NCBI RefSeq assembly: GCF_019703515.2
Contig: NC_059351.1
Span: 20,080,001 to 20,144,000, forward strand
Direction: 5' to 3'
Length of the DNA stretch: 64,000 nucleotides
Source of the DNA: Myxocyprinus asiaticus
Taxonomy: Eukaryota; Chordata; Actinopteri; Cypriniformes; Catostomidae
The notes beneath the pieces were generated by a model, which saw only the letters and a list, made by a program, of their open reading frames with translations, was not told where the DNA came from and ran no database searches. Shown piece after piece: positions 1-10,744 of the stretch. Positions within the stretch are counted from its first letter, which is position 1; every line of letters begins with the position of its first letter. The position numbers were made by a program, and so were the translations under genes.

Positions 1-460
1 CTGGACTGAGGGCTTGTAGGCCTGTTGTAAGGTAGGTCCTTACAAGACATCACCGGCAACAACATCGCCTATGGGCACAAACCCACCTTCGCTGGACCAG
101 ACAGGACTGGCAAAAAGTGCTCTTCACTGACGAGTCATGGTTTTGTCTCACCAGGTGTGATGATCGGACTCGCGTTTATCGAAGGAATGAACATTACACT
201 GAAGCCTGTACTCTGGAGTGGGATCGATTTGGAGGTGGAGGGTCCATCATGGTCTGGGGCGGTGTCACAGCATCATCGGACTGAGCTTGTTGTCATCGCA
301 GACAATCTCAACACTGTGCGTTACAGGGAAGACATCCTCCTCCCTCATGTGGTACCCTTCATGCAGGCTCATCCTGATATGACCCTCCAGCATGACAGTG
401 CCACCAGCCATACTGCTCGTTCTGTGCATGATTTCCTGCAAGACAGGAATGTCAGTGTTC
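1..460 (+). pseudogene. Tc1-like transposase, left part (decayed)
   Basis: Translation near 117-150 gives the Tc1/mariner motif LFTDESWF around the first catalytic Asp, followed by a Gly-rich stretch and SIMVWGG. Towards 400-460 comes the region leading to the second catalytic Asp (tract reading HDSATSHTARS). Several in-frame stops and frame changes mean it cannot make transposase. The 5' end lies outside the window. The remainder of the same element resumes at 5587, so this is one element split by the L1 described next. Confidence 0.85.
445..460. repeat. Left copy of 16-bp target-site duplication
   Basis: AGGAATGTCAGTGTTC occurs here and again, identically, at 5587-5602. It is part of the Tc1 coding sequence and was duplicated when the L1 at 461-5586 inserted. 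Confidence 0.9.
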
Positions 461-592
461 AACTTCCGGTATCACAGCGAAAGAGTGAGTAGTGTGGAAG
501 AGGGGCTCCATACCTGTTCTTTAAAACCCCACCTTTCATACTATATATAGTGTCAAATAGGTACATTTGTCTGAAGTACTACCGGTCATATT

Positions 593-1201
593 ATGAGCAA
601 TTCGAAGCAAAAACTCTCAGCTCCACCAACAACGAGAGCTACCGCTATCATAGCTAGTAAGATAGCATCCATGGCCGCAAATCCCAACGCTGAAAAACAG
701 CCCCCGATGGAAACCTGTGAATCCGTCTCCATGGATCAGCTGGTGTCTGAATTAACCAAACAACGGATTAGTATTAGAGAAGATATCTTGGTATTGATGC
801 AGGATTCCATTGGGCCTCTGCAAGGTTCTGTGAATGCACTACGGGAAACTGTGGACAGCTTTCAAAGCCACCTGGCCATGACAGAAACCCTGGTCGGGGA
901 GATTTTGAAAAACTTGTCCGAAAATACAGCCGAAAAAGTCATTAAAACCTTGCAATCACAGAATGCAATTCATACTGATCGCATTGATGACTTAGAAAAC
1001 AGATCATGGAGAGCCAACTTAAGAATAGTTAATGTTCCGGAAGGGAGTGAAAACGGTCAAGACCCCGTTACATTTATTGCTGAAATGCTGCTGGAGATGA
1101 AAGTGCTGCGTTATCCAGAAAACGGGCATCTTACAACAATATTAAATAATCACTCTACCAGAAGGGCATACGCTTCCAACTGCTTTACCCGGCTCGGCTG
1201 A
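593..1201 (+). pseudogene. L1 ORF1-like protein, C-terminally shortened
   Basis: A 202-codon frame starting MSNSKQKLS. The middle part is heptad-rich (roughly residues 45-125), consistent with the coiled coil of L1 ORF1p. It is followed by DDLENRSWRANLRIVNVPEG, which matches the conserved start of the L1 ORF1 RNA-recognition region. The frame ends at residue 202, shorter than usual for the family, because the C-terminal part is lost to a frame change. In intact L1s this protein coats the element RNA; here it is a remnant. Confidence 0.8.
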
Positions 1202-1734
1202 AAGTGACCTTTTGGAGAAGAAACCCTCATGTTTAACACACCTGACGAAGCAAAGATATTCTACGACCAGCAGATTGGTGCATAGAATAAACCTGACTCA
1301 CTGATGCTCAAAAATTGCCTGTCCACCTCCTCCTTCCATTTCCTTTATTTTTAGGTACTTTGCAATTTTATTTTGAACTAATGTTGAACTAATTTCAAGT
1401 ATTTGGGCACCCTCTGGAGGGAATATGGTACTAAGCAAAAAGAAGGATTACTGGGGGTGTGTTAAAGGGGGCCTGCAGTTTTTCTCTGTTCCCGAGACAA
1501 ACATAGGAAAAGTTCAGGTTCTCGGGTTTGGGTTGATAACCACCAATGCTCTTAGGACCCTTTTTTTTTTTCCCTCTCTCTCTTCTTTATGCTAACTTGT
1601 CTATTATTGGAGAGGCTTGCCTATCCCTTACTGTACAACGGTTCAATTACATATGATTATATGTTAAATTGTTGATAGTAACACGTTACATAGAATAAAT
1701 AATAAGTAACACTAGTAAGAATGAAAAGGGAGCT

Positions 1735-4700
1735 ACCATCCGATTTACCAGCTGGAACGTTAAAGGCTTAAATGGACCAAATAAAAGAACACGTATTCTC
1801 ACACACCTTAAAAAAACTGAACAAGAAACGCATTTACAACTAGCAGACCATGAGACTTAAAAAACCCTGGGTAGGTCAGATTTTTCACTCAAGTTTTAGT
1901 AGAAAAGCAAGGGGAACAGCAATTATAATCCATAAAAAAAAATACAATTCAACATGTCTAAATGTATTTCAGATCCTCAAGGAAGATTTGTTATAGTGAT
2001 GGGTCATCTTTATCATACACTTGTAGCCTTAGTATGTGTTTATGCCCCAAACTGGGATGACGTTAATTTTATTCATAAGATTATTTCATCTTTACCTGAC
2101 CTTAACTCGCACCGGCTGATATTTGGAGGTGATTTAAATAGAGTGATCAATCCTGCTTTAGATCTTTCAAACCCAAAAACCAATCTTCAGTCTAAAATGT
2201 CTCAAACTCTTTCTTCATTCATGACATAAACAGGATGTTTAGATTCATGGAGATTTATGTTCTCACAAAAGAAACATTTCTCCTACTTTTCTCACGTCCA
2301 TTCTTCATATTCTAGAATAGACAATTTCTTCATTGAAAAATTGCTCCTCCCCTCAGTAGAAAATACCCAATACTCTGAAATTATAATATCTGACCACACA
2401 CCATTACTCCTCGATCTAAAATTTTCCCAATACCATACAGGATGCCCAAACTGGAGATTAAAATCCACCCTATTAACAGACAAAAACTTTCACACCCACA
2501 TAACAACAGCAACAGATAACTTCCTGCTAACAAATGAATCCAACTCAAAATCACCATCAACCCTATGGGAAACACTGAAAGTTGTCATTAGAAGAGAAAT
2601 TATATCCTATTCAGCATCCAGTAAAAAAAAAAAAAATAAAATAAAAATGCAAAGCTACAACAATTAATCGACTCTATAGCAAAAATAGAGAACTATCTAC
2701 AACCCCCTTGGAAGAACTGCTGAAGAAAAGAGAAGAAATTAAAGCACAATATGATCAATTATCAATTGAGAAAATTCAGCAAAAATATATTTGGTGCAAA
2801 GGATATTACTATGAACATGGAGAGAAGGCAGGGAGGCTTTTAGCACAGATTAAATGTCAGTCGGATACCAGGTTAATCCCACAGATTCAAAACACACTGT
2901 GTCAACTGACAGTAGACCCCAAAGAAATGAATTTCCAAATGATCGATCAAGCATGTCAGATTTTTTGAATAACTTGAATATCCCAAAAAATAAACTTTAG
3001 ATAGACCAATCGATCAACACAAGAGATACTGGACTATTAAAACGATGCAAAAATGGTAAAATCCCTGGCCCTGACGGATTTCCAATAGAATTCTTCAAAG
3101 CTTTTAGCCATAAACTGACACCGCTCCTTTTGAAAATGTACGAAAATTCTTTACATAATACAAAACTACCACAGTCCCTTACAGAAGCATTTATCACACT
3201 TATTTTGAAACCAGGAAAAGACCCATTTGAATGTAGTTCATATAGACCAATCTCCCTGTTAAATGTTGATGTTAAAATACTTGCAAAATTATTAGCTTCT
3301 AGAATTGACAAAATTATACCTGAAATTATTTCACCAGACAAGACAGGATTTATTAGAGATTGTCACTCATTCACTAACATAAGAAGGCTTTTGGGCATCC
3401 TGTATTCTCCTGCATCCGGGAAGTCCCCAGAAATGGTGGTGTCTCTGGATGCGGAGAAAGCATTCGATAGAGTTGAATGGAATTATTTAATAACAGTACT
3501 GGGAAAATTCGGTCTTGGATCAAAATATATATCATGGATTCAACTGCTTTACACTGCCCCTATGGTATCCCTTATAACAAGTAATATATGCTCTCAATTC
3601 TTCCCGATATTAAGAGGTACAAGTCCACTCCTGTTTGCCTTAGCAATAGAGCCGCTTTCCATGGGCTTAAATCCCTACACGATATACAGGGCATAGAGAG
3701 TCTCGCTAAATGCAGATGATCTATTACTATACATCTCAAACCCAATCGAAAATGTGCCAAGAATAATAGACACACTTTCTAACTTTAGTAAATTTTCAGG
3801 ATATAAATTGAATCTTACCAAGAGTGAATGCTTCCCAATTAATTTCTCTGCTCTCCAAATTCAAACAATCTCCAAAGCTGGTTTTAAATACCTGGGAATT
3901 CGCATCACCCGCACTTTTTCAAGTTTATATTCAAATAACTACACACCTCTTATAAACAAAATAAAAAGCGATTTCCAAAGATGGGATGCATTACACCTAT
4001 CTCTGGCAGGCAGGATAAATTGTATAAAGATGAATGTCTTACCTAGACTCCTATATCTATTTCAGTCCCTTCCAGTCTTTCTCCCGAAATCTTTTTTTCA
4101 GTCTACTACATAAACCCATGCTCTTGTTTTATGGGGAGGGAAGAATCCCAGAATCAATACAAAGTTCTTGGAAAGACAAAGTCAGGGAGGCTTGGCCCTC
4201 CCCAATTTTATGGGCTATTATTGGGCTGCAAACCTCCAAAAAATTATATACTGGTAAGGAGCCCCGGAATCTAGCTGGTGTAAAGCGGAGACAAACACTT
4301 GTATCTCTACCTCACTCGCTGCCCTAATCACTCGCTGCCCCTCTCAATATACTTCAAGTCCTGTCGTTCGTTCCACACTTAAGATATGGTCCCAATTTAG
4401 ACGGATGAATAAACTTAATGATTTCTCTATGTTAAACCCCCTCTGCAATAACATTTATTCCTCCCTGGGAAAATAGATAACACATTTACTCAGTGGCAGA
4501 AAATAGGCCTTACTGCCTGTAAGGATTGCTACATCAATAACAACTTTGCAGACTTAAATGATCTTTCTGAAAAATTCCAATTATCACCGTCCAACCGATT
4601 TCGGTACTTCCAAGTCATTTTATTCAGTCCCAAAGCTCAACTTTCCCAGAATTACCGCCTACTTCACTGGTTGAACAAATTTTACTGACTTCCACAGCAC

Positions 4701-5336
4701 TCAAAGGTCAGATCTCGGAAATTTATCATTTAATCTTGTCCTCTAACAACCTCTTAATCAACAAAATCAGAGGAGAGTGGGTAAGAGAGATGGGAAAGAA
4801 TATATCTGATGATGTATGGGAAGAGGCTTTGAGTAGAGTAAATGAATCATCCTCCTGTGCCCGTCTTAATCTTACACAATTTAAGGTCCTTCACCGTGCT
4901 TACTATACCAAATCAGGCTCTCAAAAATGTACCCCCAGGTTGAAGATGAATGTGACAGATAATAAGACAAAAATTAAGAGTCTGCTGGTCATTCATATTT
5001 AAAATGTTAAATTATATTTTCAACTTGAATGTAAAACCTAATGTGGAAACTGCTATTTTCGGAGTCCTGGAAAATGGAGCATCACTGACAAACAATGCAA
5101 AAAATGTCATTCCCTTTGCTTCCCTATTACCAAGAAGAAGAATATTGCTAGAATGGAAATCACCAAACCCACCCAAGGCATCAATGTGGCTATGTGACCT
5201 AGTTTCATTCCTGAAACTAGAGAAAATCAGGTATATAAAGAAAGGATCAGTCCAAAACTTCTATAAGATCTGGGGACCCATAATCACCTACTTTGAAAGG
5301 ATGAAGACTCTCCCCTCTAATGGAGCAGCATAAATT
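1735..5336 (+). pseudogene. L1 ORF2-like endonuclease/reverse transcriptase, broken
   Basis: The reading frame is split by many stops. Visible landmarks in order: endonuclease start TSWNVKGLNGPNKR (about 1746), VCVYAPNWDD then IFGGDLNRV (2035-2145), SRIDNFF and ISDHTPLLLDL (2310-2415), RT-domain entry GKIPGPDGFPIEFFK (about 3055), a stretch ending KPGKDP then YRPISLLNVD (3210-3270), DAEKAFDRVEW (about 3448), and the LNADDLLLY catalytic box (3705-3735) just after a stop. The loop before PLLFALAIEPL lacks residues normally present there. A C-terminal region continues to 5333. Confidence 0.82.
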
Positions 5337-5586
5337 TATGACTTTGAGAGAATATTTGGATTAATCAGGCCCATCTGAGTCAAAGTTGATCTTATGTAAA
5401 AGTCATGTTGGCTGGAAATTCCTTGATACAGATGTCCTCCTTTATTGTTATTATTATATTATTTAAAAAAAAAATCTCCTATCCCATCTCTCTTATAAGA
5501 AAAAGTATTTTGTAAATGTATCGATCTTCATGTTAAAGTCCTGGAAGTCCTGCTAGAGCAGCTAATATATATATATATATATATAT

Positions 5587-5602
5587 AGGAATGTCAGTGT
5601 TC
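5587..5602. repeat. Right copy of 16-bp target-site duplication
   Basis: Identical to 445-460 and directly follows the (TA)n tail of the L1. Confidence 0.9.
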
Positions 5603-5850
5603 TGCCATGGCCAGCAAAGAGCCCAGATTTCAGTTCCATTGAGCACATCTGGGACCTGTTGGATCAAAGGGTAAGGGCTAGGGCCATTCCCCCCCAAAAT
5701 TTCCGGGAACTCGCAAGTGCCTTGGGGAAGAGTGGGGTAACATCTCACAGCAAGAACTGGCAAATCTGGTGCAGTCCATGAGGAGGAGATGCACTGCAGT
5801 ACTTAATGCAGCTGTTGGCCACACAAGATACTGACTGTTACTTTTGATTT
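5587..5850 (+). pseudogene. Tc1-like transposase, right part (decayed)
   Basis: Continues the transposase begun at 1-460. The sequence encodes a tract equivalent to LPWPAKSPDFSSIEHIWDLLD, with the catalytic Glu context of the DDE domain, then the usual C-terminal region ending near a TGA at about 5833. Read with the left part, and with the L1 removed, it restores the order of a Tc1 element. It carries frame disruptions of its own and is inactive. Confidence 0.8.
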
Positions 5851-6130
5851 TGACCCCCGAAACATTGTTAGTTAGGGCTGCAACGGTACATGTATCCGTG
5901 CCAAACCGATTGGATACAGGGCCTTCGGTGCGGTACACTCAGTCACACGAATGATTACATATCTTAGCATACGTGTAACAACGTTAAAACAACAAACAGC
6001 ACAAACTGCGTAGAACTAAAATGAGAAAAGAATATGGAGTAACACGGGACCGCACGGAACAAAAATTTAACAAAACAGAGTGCCATACGGTACACTAGAA
6101 ACTGCGGATCAGATAAATGCATGTGAAGTT
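5851..6130. repeat. Unclassified repeat fragment (hAT-like start)
   Basis: From about 5873 the sequence begins TTAGGGCTGCAACGGTACAT, a start typical of hAT-like elements in fish, and continues with 'cggtac' motifs to about 6100. No coding sequence and no matching right end were found. Confidence 0.4.
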
Positions 6131-6134
6131 TATA

Positions 6135-6465
6135 CTAGCTAGCTCACTATCTCCCGGGATTTTCACACACAACAGTCTCTAGAATTTACTCTGAATGGTG
6201 CCAAAAACAAAATAAATCCAGTGAGGGGCAGTTCTGCAGATGGAAAAGCCTTGTTGATGAGAGAGGTCAACAGAGAATGGCCAGACTGATTCAAACTGAC
6301 AAAGTCTAAGGTAACTAATATAACCGCTTTGTACAATTGTTGTGAGAAGAATATCATCTCTGAATGCTATTCTGAGATCCGGTTTGCCGCTGTTTTGGCG
6401 GCACGAGGAGGACCTACACAATATTAGGCAGGTGGTTTTAATGTTGTGGCTGATCTGTGTAACTG
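6135..6465 (+). pseudogene. Second Tc1-like family, short transposase remnant
   Basis: Closely similar at the DNA level to 62880-63175: both contain 'ttttcacacacaacagtctctag', 'gttctgcaga' and 'ttgttgatgagagaggtca'. In the better copy the encoded tract has the helix-turn-helix features of a Tc1 N-terminal domain. It ends with 'ggcaggtggttttaatgttgtggctgatc', the usual right end of this fish element. Stops and a large internal deletion remove the catalytic domain. Confidence 0.7.
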
Positions 6466-7435
6466 CACTTTTTTTTACTTTGTTTTGATTAGTGCTGTCA
6501 GCGTTAACTCATGAGATTAATTAAAAATGTTTAACGCATTAATTTTTCTTAATTGTGATTAAGGCATACCGATTTGACATTAGATTCATACATTTTATTC
6601 AGCGCCATGTGAGTTGTAAACGGTGTTAGAGGGCTGGGCCTTTGCGATGTGTTTAGTGGGGATATTAATATATTACTGTTTTTTGCTTTTTTGTGCAAAA
6701 ACAATACTAATATTATAAGTGAACCTCAAGGAACATAAAATAATTTTTAAAAAGCATGTCATGACCCCTTTAACACACAAACCTGACAATCAGCAAACCT
6801 CATTAAGTTAAAAGATGAGCTCCTAACATCACCACACAATTGACTGACAGTTGCAACAAGAAACAACAACAGCATAAATAAAGTCAGCAAACAATAAAAA
6901 AAAAAAAAAAGTATTTAACACTAACCGCATAATTCAGCAAAACGCAAATCAGTAACTTTGTTCAATATGAAACTGTTTGTTCAGACAACTCTGTCAGGCT
7001 AGTTGGGACATTTGGGAGAATATTGTTGGTGTAATGTGTTTTTATGTAGATGCAAAGTAATTGTTATTTTGTAATACCAGTGCCTTGAAAAAAATCTATA
7101 AACTGGATAAAATCCAATTTTTACACAGCAAAAAAAAAAAAAAAAAAAAAAAAACATTTTGTCCTGCTTTGCAGTAAAAAATAATATCTAAACATTCTTC
7201 AAAAAAAGATATATTTACGACGTGCAAAATGGCATAAGATATTAAGTCTTACTTACAGAGAAATTTAGTAAACATAATGTGTACAAATGCATGTATTTAG
7301 TATTATTCTAAACACAGTATCCACACTCTTGGAACACAGCTTGGTCAATCAAATTAGAGTACCAGAACTACATGTTGTATGATTGACTATATTTCTTGAC
7401 AATTCTTTTAATCTTACCTGTTTGTGCCTTTTCAG
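6466..7435. other. No gene seen; AT-rich, hAT-like fragment
   Basis: 6493-6580 carries an 'AGTGCTGTCAGCGTTAAC...attgtgattaaggc' motif resembling fragments at 24662 and 27204, probably a hAT-like end. A-runs lie at 6897-6910 and 7131-7154. The rest is unremarkable AT-rich DNA. Confidence 0.4.
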
Positions 7436-7985
7436 ACAAGATTCAGAGAGACTTCAAAAACAGCTCTATTCAGATGCAACACATCCTTGCAGTGTATTGC
7501 ATTGTCAGGTCTGCACCGGCTGCATGTACACCCACAGTAACATAAGTGGATTTCCAACAGCACAGTCACTTTCTTAATTTCCCTCAGGCAGGAAACATGC
7601 CTGCTCAAACCAAAGCCAACAATTCTCATCCCTCAGTCTTTGGAGGACCGACTCTCTCACAGTGACTCAGTTTCAAAGACCCATGACCTTTATCATCACA
7701 ACTCGGGATGGAAACTGCACCGAGGCCTTGCAGGTTCAATTTAAAGAGAGTTTGAGCTGAGCTGAGCAACTGAATTCCCGTTAGACCAGCAAACCCGTCC
7801 TCGCGTTCTCCCTCAAGCCGTCACCTCACAGACAGATATGACCCAACTAGTGCTGCATAGTGATAATAGAAATGATGGACTGAATTGTAGGCCAGAATCT
7901 GTGTGCATTTTTGTACGGAACATTTTTTCAAATTGGACAATTCTGGGTTACAAATGGGTTTCAATAAAAACTTGCAAGATCATAC
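7436..7985 (+). other. Possible 3'-terminal exon of an unknown gene
   Basis: A pyrimidine-rich tract ending TTTTCAG (to 7435) could be a splice acceptor. In one frame it opens QDSERLQKQLYSDATHPC and runs to a TAA at about 7575-7577. The following DNA has more balanced base composition than its surroundings and ends with AATAAA at 7963-7968, as expected of a 3' UTR. The peptide resembles no family I recognise and no upstream exons are visible. It could equally be a retrocopy or chance. Confidence 0.3.
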
Positions 7986-8136
7986 CGAGTGATCAGCTCT
8001 GAGGTTCATGTCACCTTAATGACTTCAGTAGTTGTGGCACTGGCTAAAATATATCAAATGTATAAATTTGTTCAAGTGGCCTCATTAAAAAAAAGCATGA
8101 ATTTGAGTAAATCATTTAAAAAAAAAAAAGAAAAAA
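7986..8136. other. Spacer, nothing recognised
   Basis: Short A-rich stretch ending in an A-run that leads directly into the hairpin at 8137. Confidence 0.4.
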
Positions 8137-8225
8137 AGAATTCTTTTCTCTTTGAATTGCTCATAAAACCATAAAAAAACCAATTTTTTATGGTTTTATG
8201 AGCAATTCAAAGAGAAAAGAATTCT
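8137..8225. repeat. Perfect 42-bp inverted repeat with 5-nt loop
   Basis: The left arm 8137-8178 and right arm 8184-8225 are exact reverse complements (42 of 42), separated by ACCAA. The arm begins AGAATTCTTTTCTC and ends at an A-run. No terminal-repeat family or coding sequence is recognised. A stem this long and perfect is unusual in a genome where neighbouring repeats are heavily mutated. Confidence 0.9.
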
Positions 8226-8254
8226 GCTCATGTTTCATGAATTAGACCCATGTG

Positions 8255-8630
8255 TGCAGGGTTGTTCAGGGTGATAAAAATGAGAACTCTTTTTAAAAAT
8301 CTAGTTCAAAACACTTCTGTGTTAAGTTCTTATAAATGTAATCTTTGTGTTAATTTGGTTTCATAAATTTATAGAATTATTTTTTATAGAATTTTCTGCG
8401 AAAAGAAATGATTTAATGACTTTAATAATGTCATTTGGTGTAACCAAATACAAATAATTAATACATGGGAGAGTACAAAATGTAATCCTTAATTTCAAAA
8501 CACATTTTAAGGAATATATATATATTTTAACATATAAATATAAAAAATATTTTTTACAAATCAAGAGTAGAGAACATTAAGAGGTTTTCTCAGGGTTACA
8601 CCACATGACCTGAACAAAATGTGGATTTTA
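8255..8630 (+). repeat. Unnamed interspersed repeat, copy 1
   Basis: Shares a series of blocks in the same order with 15030-15380: 'aaaaatctagtt', 'taatctttgtgt', 'tttggtttc', 'tggtgtaacca', 'catgagagta' (one base differs here), and 'ttctca-ggttacaccacat'. The two copies are diverged and indel-rich, so the repeat is old. No coding capacity or clear termini. Confidence 0.65.
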
Positions 8631-8639
8631 TATAGCTAT

Positions 8640-8975
8640 AGCATATAGCTGCAAGCAGCTTTAGTATAGTTGCAAGCAGAGATGACGGGCCCAAGCACCA
8701 TGGGTCCATTCAGAAAACAATGCAAGATGGACACATGCATTTGGCATTTTACATTATTCTAAACAAAGCATTTTGGGTAAATATAACAGGACTACTTTAA
8801 AGTCTGTTTTAAGAGCCACACTTCCTGCTGCCAGGTGGTGGCGCTATGACCATGACCCAAAATAGTCACATCCATGTGATTAGCCCACAATACTAAATAT
8901 AAATCTCAAGTTTGATCTAAATCAAACATTGCACATAGAAGATATTAGAAACTTCCTGTTTCCCATTTTTTGGCA
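8640..8975 (+). repeat. Dispersed cyprinid-type repeat fragment
   Basis: Contains 'gctgcaagcagc', 'gatgacgggcccaagcacc' and 'ggtggcgctatga', phrases I associate with a common dispersed repeat of cyprinid genomes. A related but different fragment lies at about 42460-42600 in a son intron ('gaaacttggta...ggtggcactct'). No protein is encoded. Confidence 0.5.
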
Positions 8976-8989
8976 TTAATTTAATGCCT

Positions 8990-9110
8990 CGCCAATTTAT
9001 CGGCGAGCCCGATAAATCGGCCGATATTCTAACTTTTTTGTCTAATACATTTTCCCGTTTGGACGATTTCTTTTTTTAATTATTTTTTTTTAGGCCGCTG
9101 AAAATCGCCT
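8990..9110. repeat. hAT-like terminal fragment
   Basis: Carries 'cgataaatcggccgata', characteristic of the ends of a fish DNA transposon family. A related end lies at 9487-9600. Their relationship to the LINE fragment between them is unresolved. Confidence 0.4.
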
Positions 9111-9154
9111 GCTTGCATGTGAAGTGTCTGAGAAATGTAAATGACCAGTCACTG

Positions 9155-9480
9155 TTGGTTTTGTTGTTCGTGTGGAGGAATATAAACACTCACCAGAATA
9201 AACGAGGAAAACTCCCACGGCAAGTAGAAAGGCTTACAGTTGATAAAGAGTGCTTCCAAATTAGGACAGCACATCTTCTTTAACGGTGTTACATCTGTAC
9301 ACCAACTTTCATTGATGTAAAAGCATGTTCCACCGCCTCTCATTTTTCCCATTAACTCCGCAATGCGATCTGCTCTTAACAGCTGAAAACCTGGCAGATG
9401 TAACGCACTGTCTGGAATGGCTTCACTCAGCCAGGTTTCTGTGAAGCACAAGGCAGCAGAGTTTGAAAAGTCCTTGTAGG
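9155..9480 (-). mobile_element. L2-type LINE, 5' endonuclease part, inverted
   Basis: Read on the minus strand it encodes an endonuclease tract: CFTETWLSEAIPDSALHLPG, then ADRIAELMGKMRGGGTCFYI, ending VSVYIPPHE. This is the N-terminal half of the apurinic endonuclease of CR1/L2-type LINEs. The part that should follow is on the opposite strand at about 10768 (ALQQLADQITDTEQ...). The two pieces therefore look like one insertion with its 5' end inverted. The tract is a fragment and cannot function. Confidence 0.7.
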
Positions 9481-9486
9481 GCGAGT

Positions 9487-9600
9487 AGTGGTCGACCGAT
9501 ATGGGTTTTTTTTTTTTTTATGGCTGATACCGATATCCAGAGAGCAGGGTGGTCAATAGACCGATACAATGCCGATATATCACATCATTTAATACAGTAA
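9487..9600. repeat. hAT-like terminal fragment ('TCGACCGATATGG')
   Basis: Starts AGTGGTCGACCGATATGG and continues with 'ataccgatatccagagag' and 'ccgatacaatgccgatatat', a recurrent fish DNA-transposon end. It probably marks the left border of an insertion that pushed the two LINE pieces apart; no matching right end was found near 10740. Confidence 0.45.
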
Positions 9601-10744
9601 CAAACATAAAATTGCTAGAAAAATAATAATAAACTTATTTAGCACTATATTTATTCAATTTCACACAAAACAAAAAAATTATATTGTATTTTAAATGGTA
9701 GATAACAGTTTCTTCAGATTTCTGTTTAGTCATCAAATTTTAGTAATTTATTGATGAAAATGAAGAAATTGTTAATATATTAGGAAGAAGGAAATAACAG
9801 TACACACAGTAGTTCAGCAACCATGGATGGCATGTCCACATTAGCAATTGCATTTACTCAAAAAATACAGAATCAAACCAATTTTACATACAGTGCATAG
9901 TGAATAAGACATTTACTTACAGCACACGAGAAGTGCTTTTTTCTTGGGCTGCATCTGAAAATGTAGGCAGCTGACTTACTACCTTGTTGCCTAATCAGTT
10001 ATTGGCTTAACTGACATCTGTTTTGAATTAATGGAACTCTTAACGAAACTGGTCTCTGAACAGTTTAAAAAGCATTTATTTTCATCATACCCCTGTATAC
10101 AGCTTCTGGAGGTAGCATTTACCTGGTTTCGGATGCAGCCTTGAAGTTGCACTCACGTGCTCATGCGGATCCATCTCCTGACAGTTTAAATGGCCTGGAT
10201 CGCCTACTTCATGATTTGTGAATGAGAGGAACTTTTGATGCTAATCCTTAAGTTTTTGATTCTGGCTGACAGAATATGCACTTCAGAGGAGGATATTAGA
10301 TGAGTGCTCAACGGGAAGAAATCGCTGGATTTTCGTGAATGACATCTGTTTAAAAAGATATGCGCATATTTGCAGATGGTATATAATAGAAGTTTTATTG
10401 ATATTTGCCGTTTATCATAAGAAAAGTTACAGGGAACTTCTGAGGAGAGACTGTTAGAATACGTGCTTCAGAGGAAGATTTATGAGCTTTCCACAAGACA
10501 CTGGGTCTGCTGAAGCTGTGTAAGGTTGGTTTATTAGATATGCTCATTTGCAGACAGTATATGATAATAGTTTGATATTTGCCTTTTTTTCATTAGACAA
10601 GACAGTTAAAAGTTATAGGGAACTGTTGAGGAGAGAGAGGGAGAATGAAACAGGCGAGCACTTCAACATTATGAGCTCAAACGCATCTGTCGTGGCTCTG
10701 ATGTGCGGACCATTTAAATGACACTATGTTGCACACCGGTCTAT
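9601..10744. other. No gene; degenerate direct repeat at 10355-10640
   Basis: AT-rich DNA without a supported frame. The block at about 10355-10440 ('atatgcgcatatttgcaga...gatatttgcc...gggaacttctgaggagaga') recurs diverged at about 10537-10640, giving a period near 180 bp. A weaker echo lies at about 10260-10300. Confidence 0.5.

Larger units (their letters stand above)
461..5586 (+). mobile_element. L1-like LINE, near full length but mutated
   Basis: A 5.1-kb non-LTR retrotransposon: short 5' leader, ORF1-like frame (593-1201), then an ORF2-like region with endonuclease and reverse-transcriptase motifs, then an AT-rich 3' end with an A-run near 5465 and a short (TA)n tract at about 5564-5586. 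Both ends abut identical 16-bp copies of the target site, so the 5' and 3' limits are well defined. Frameshifts and stops throughout ORF2 make it inactive. The flanking sequence is a Tc1-like transposon, so the L1 is the younger insertion. Confidence 0.88.
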
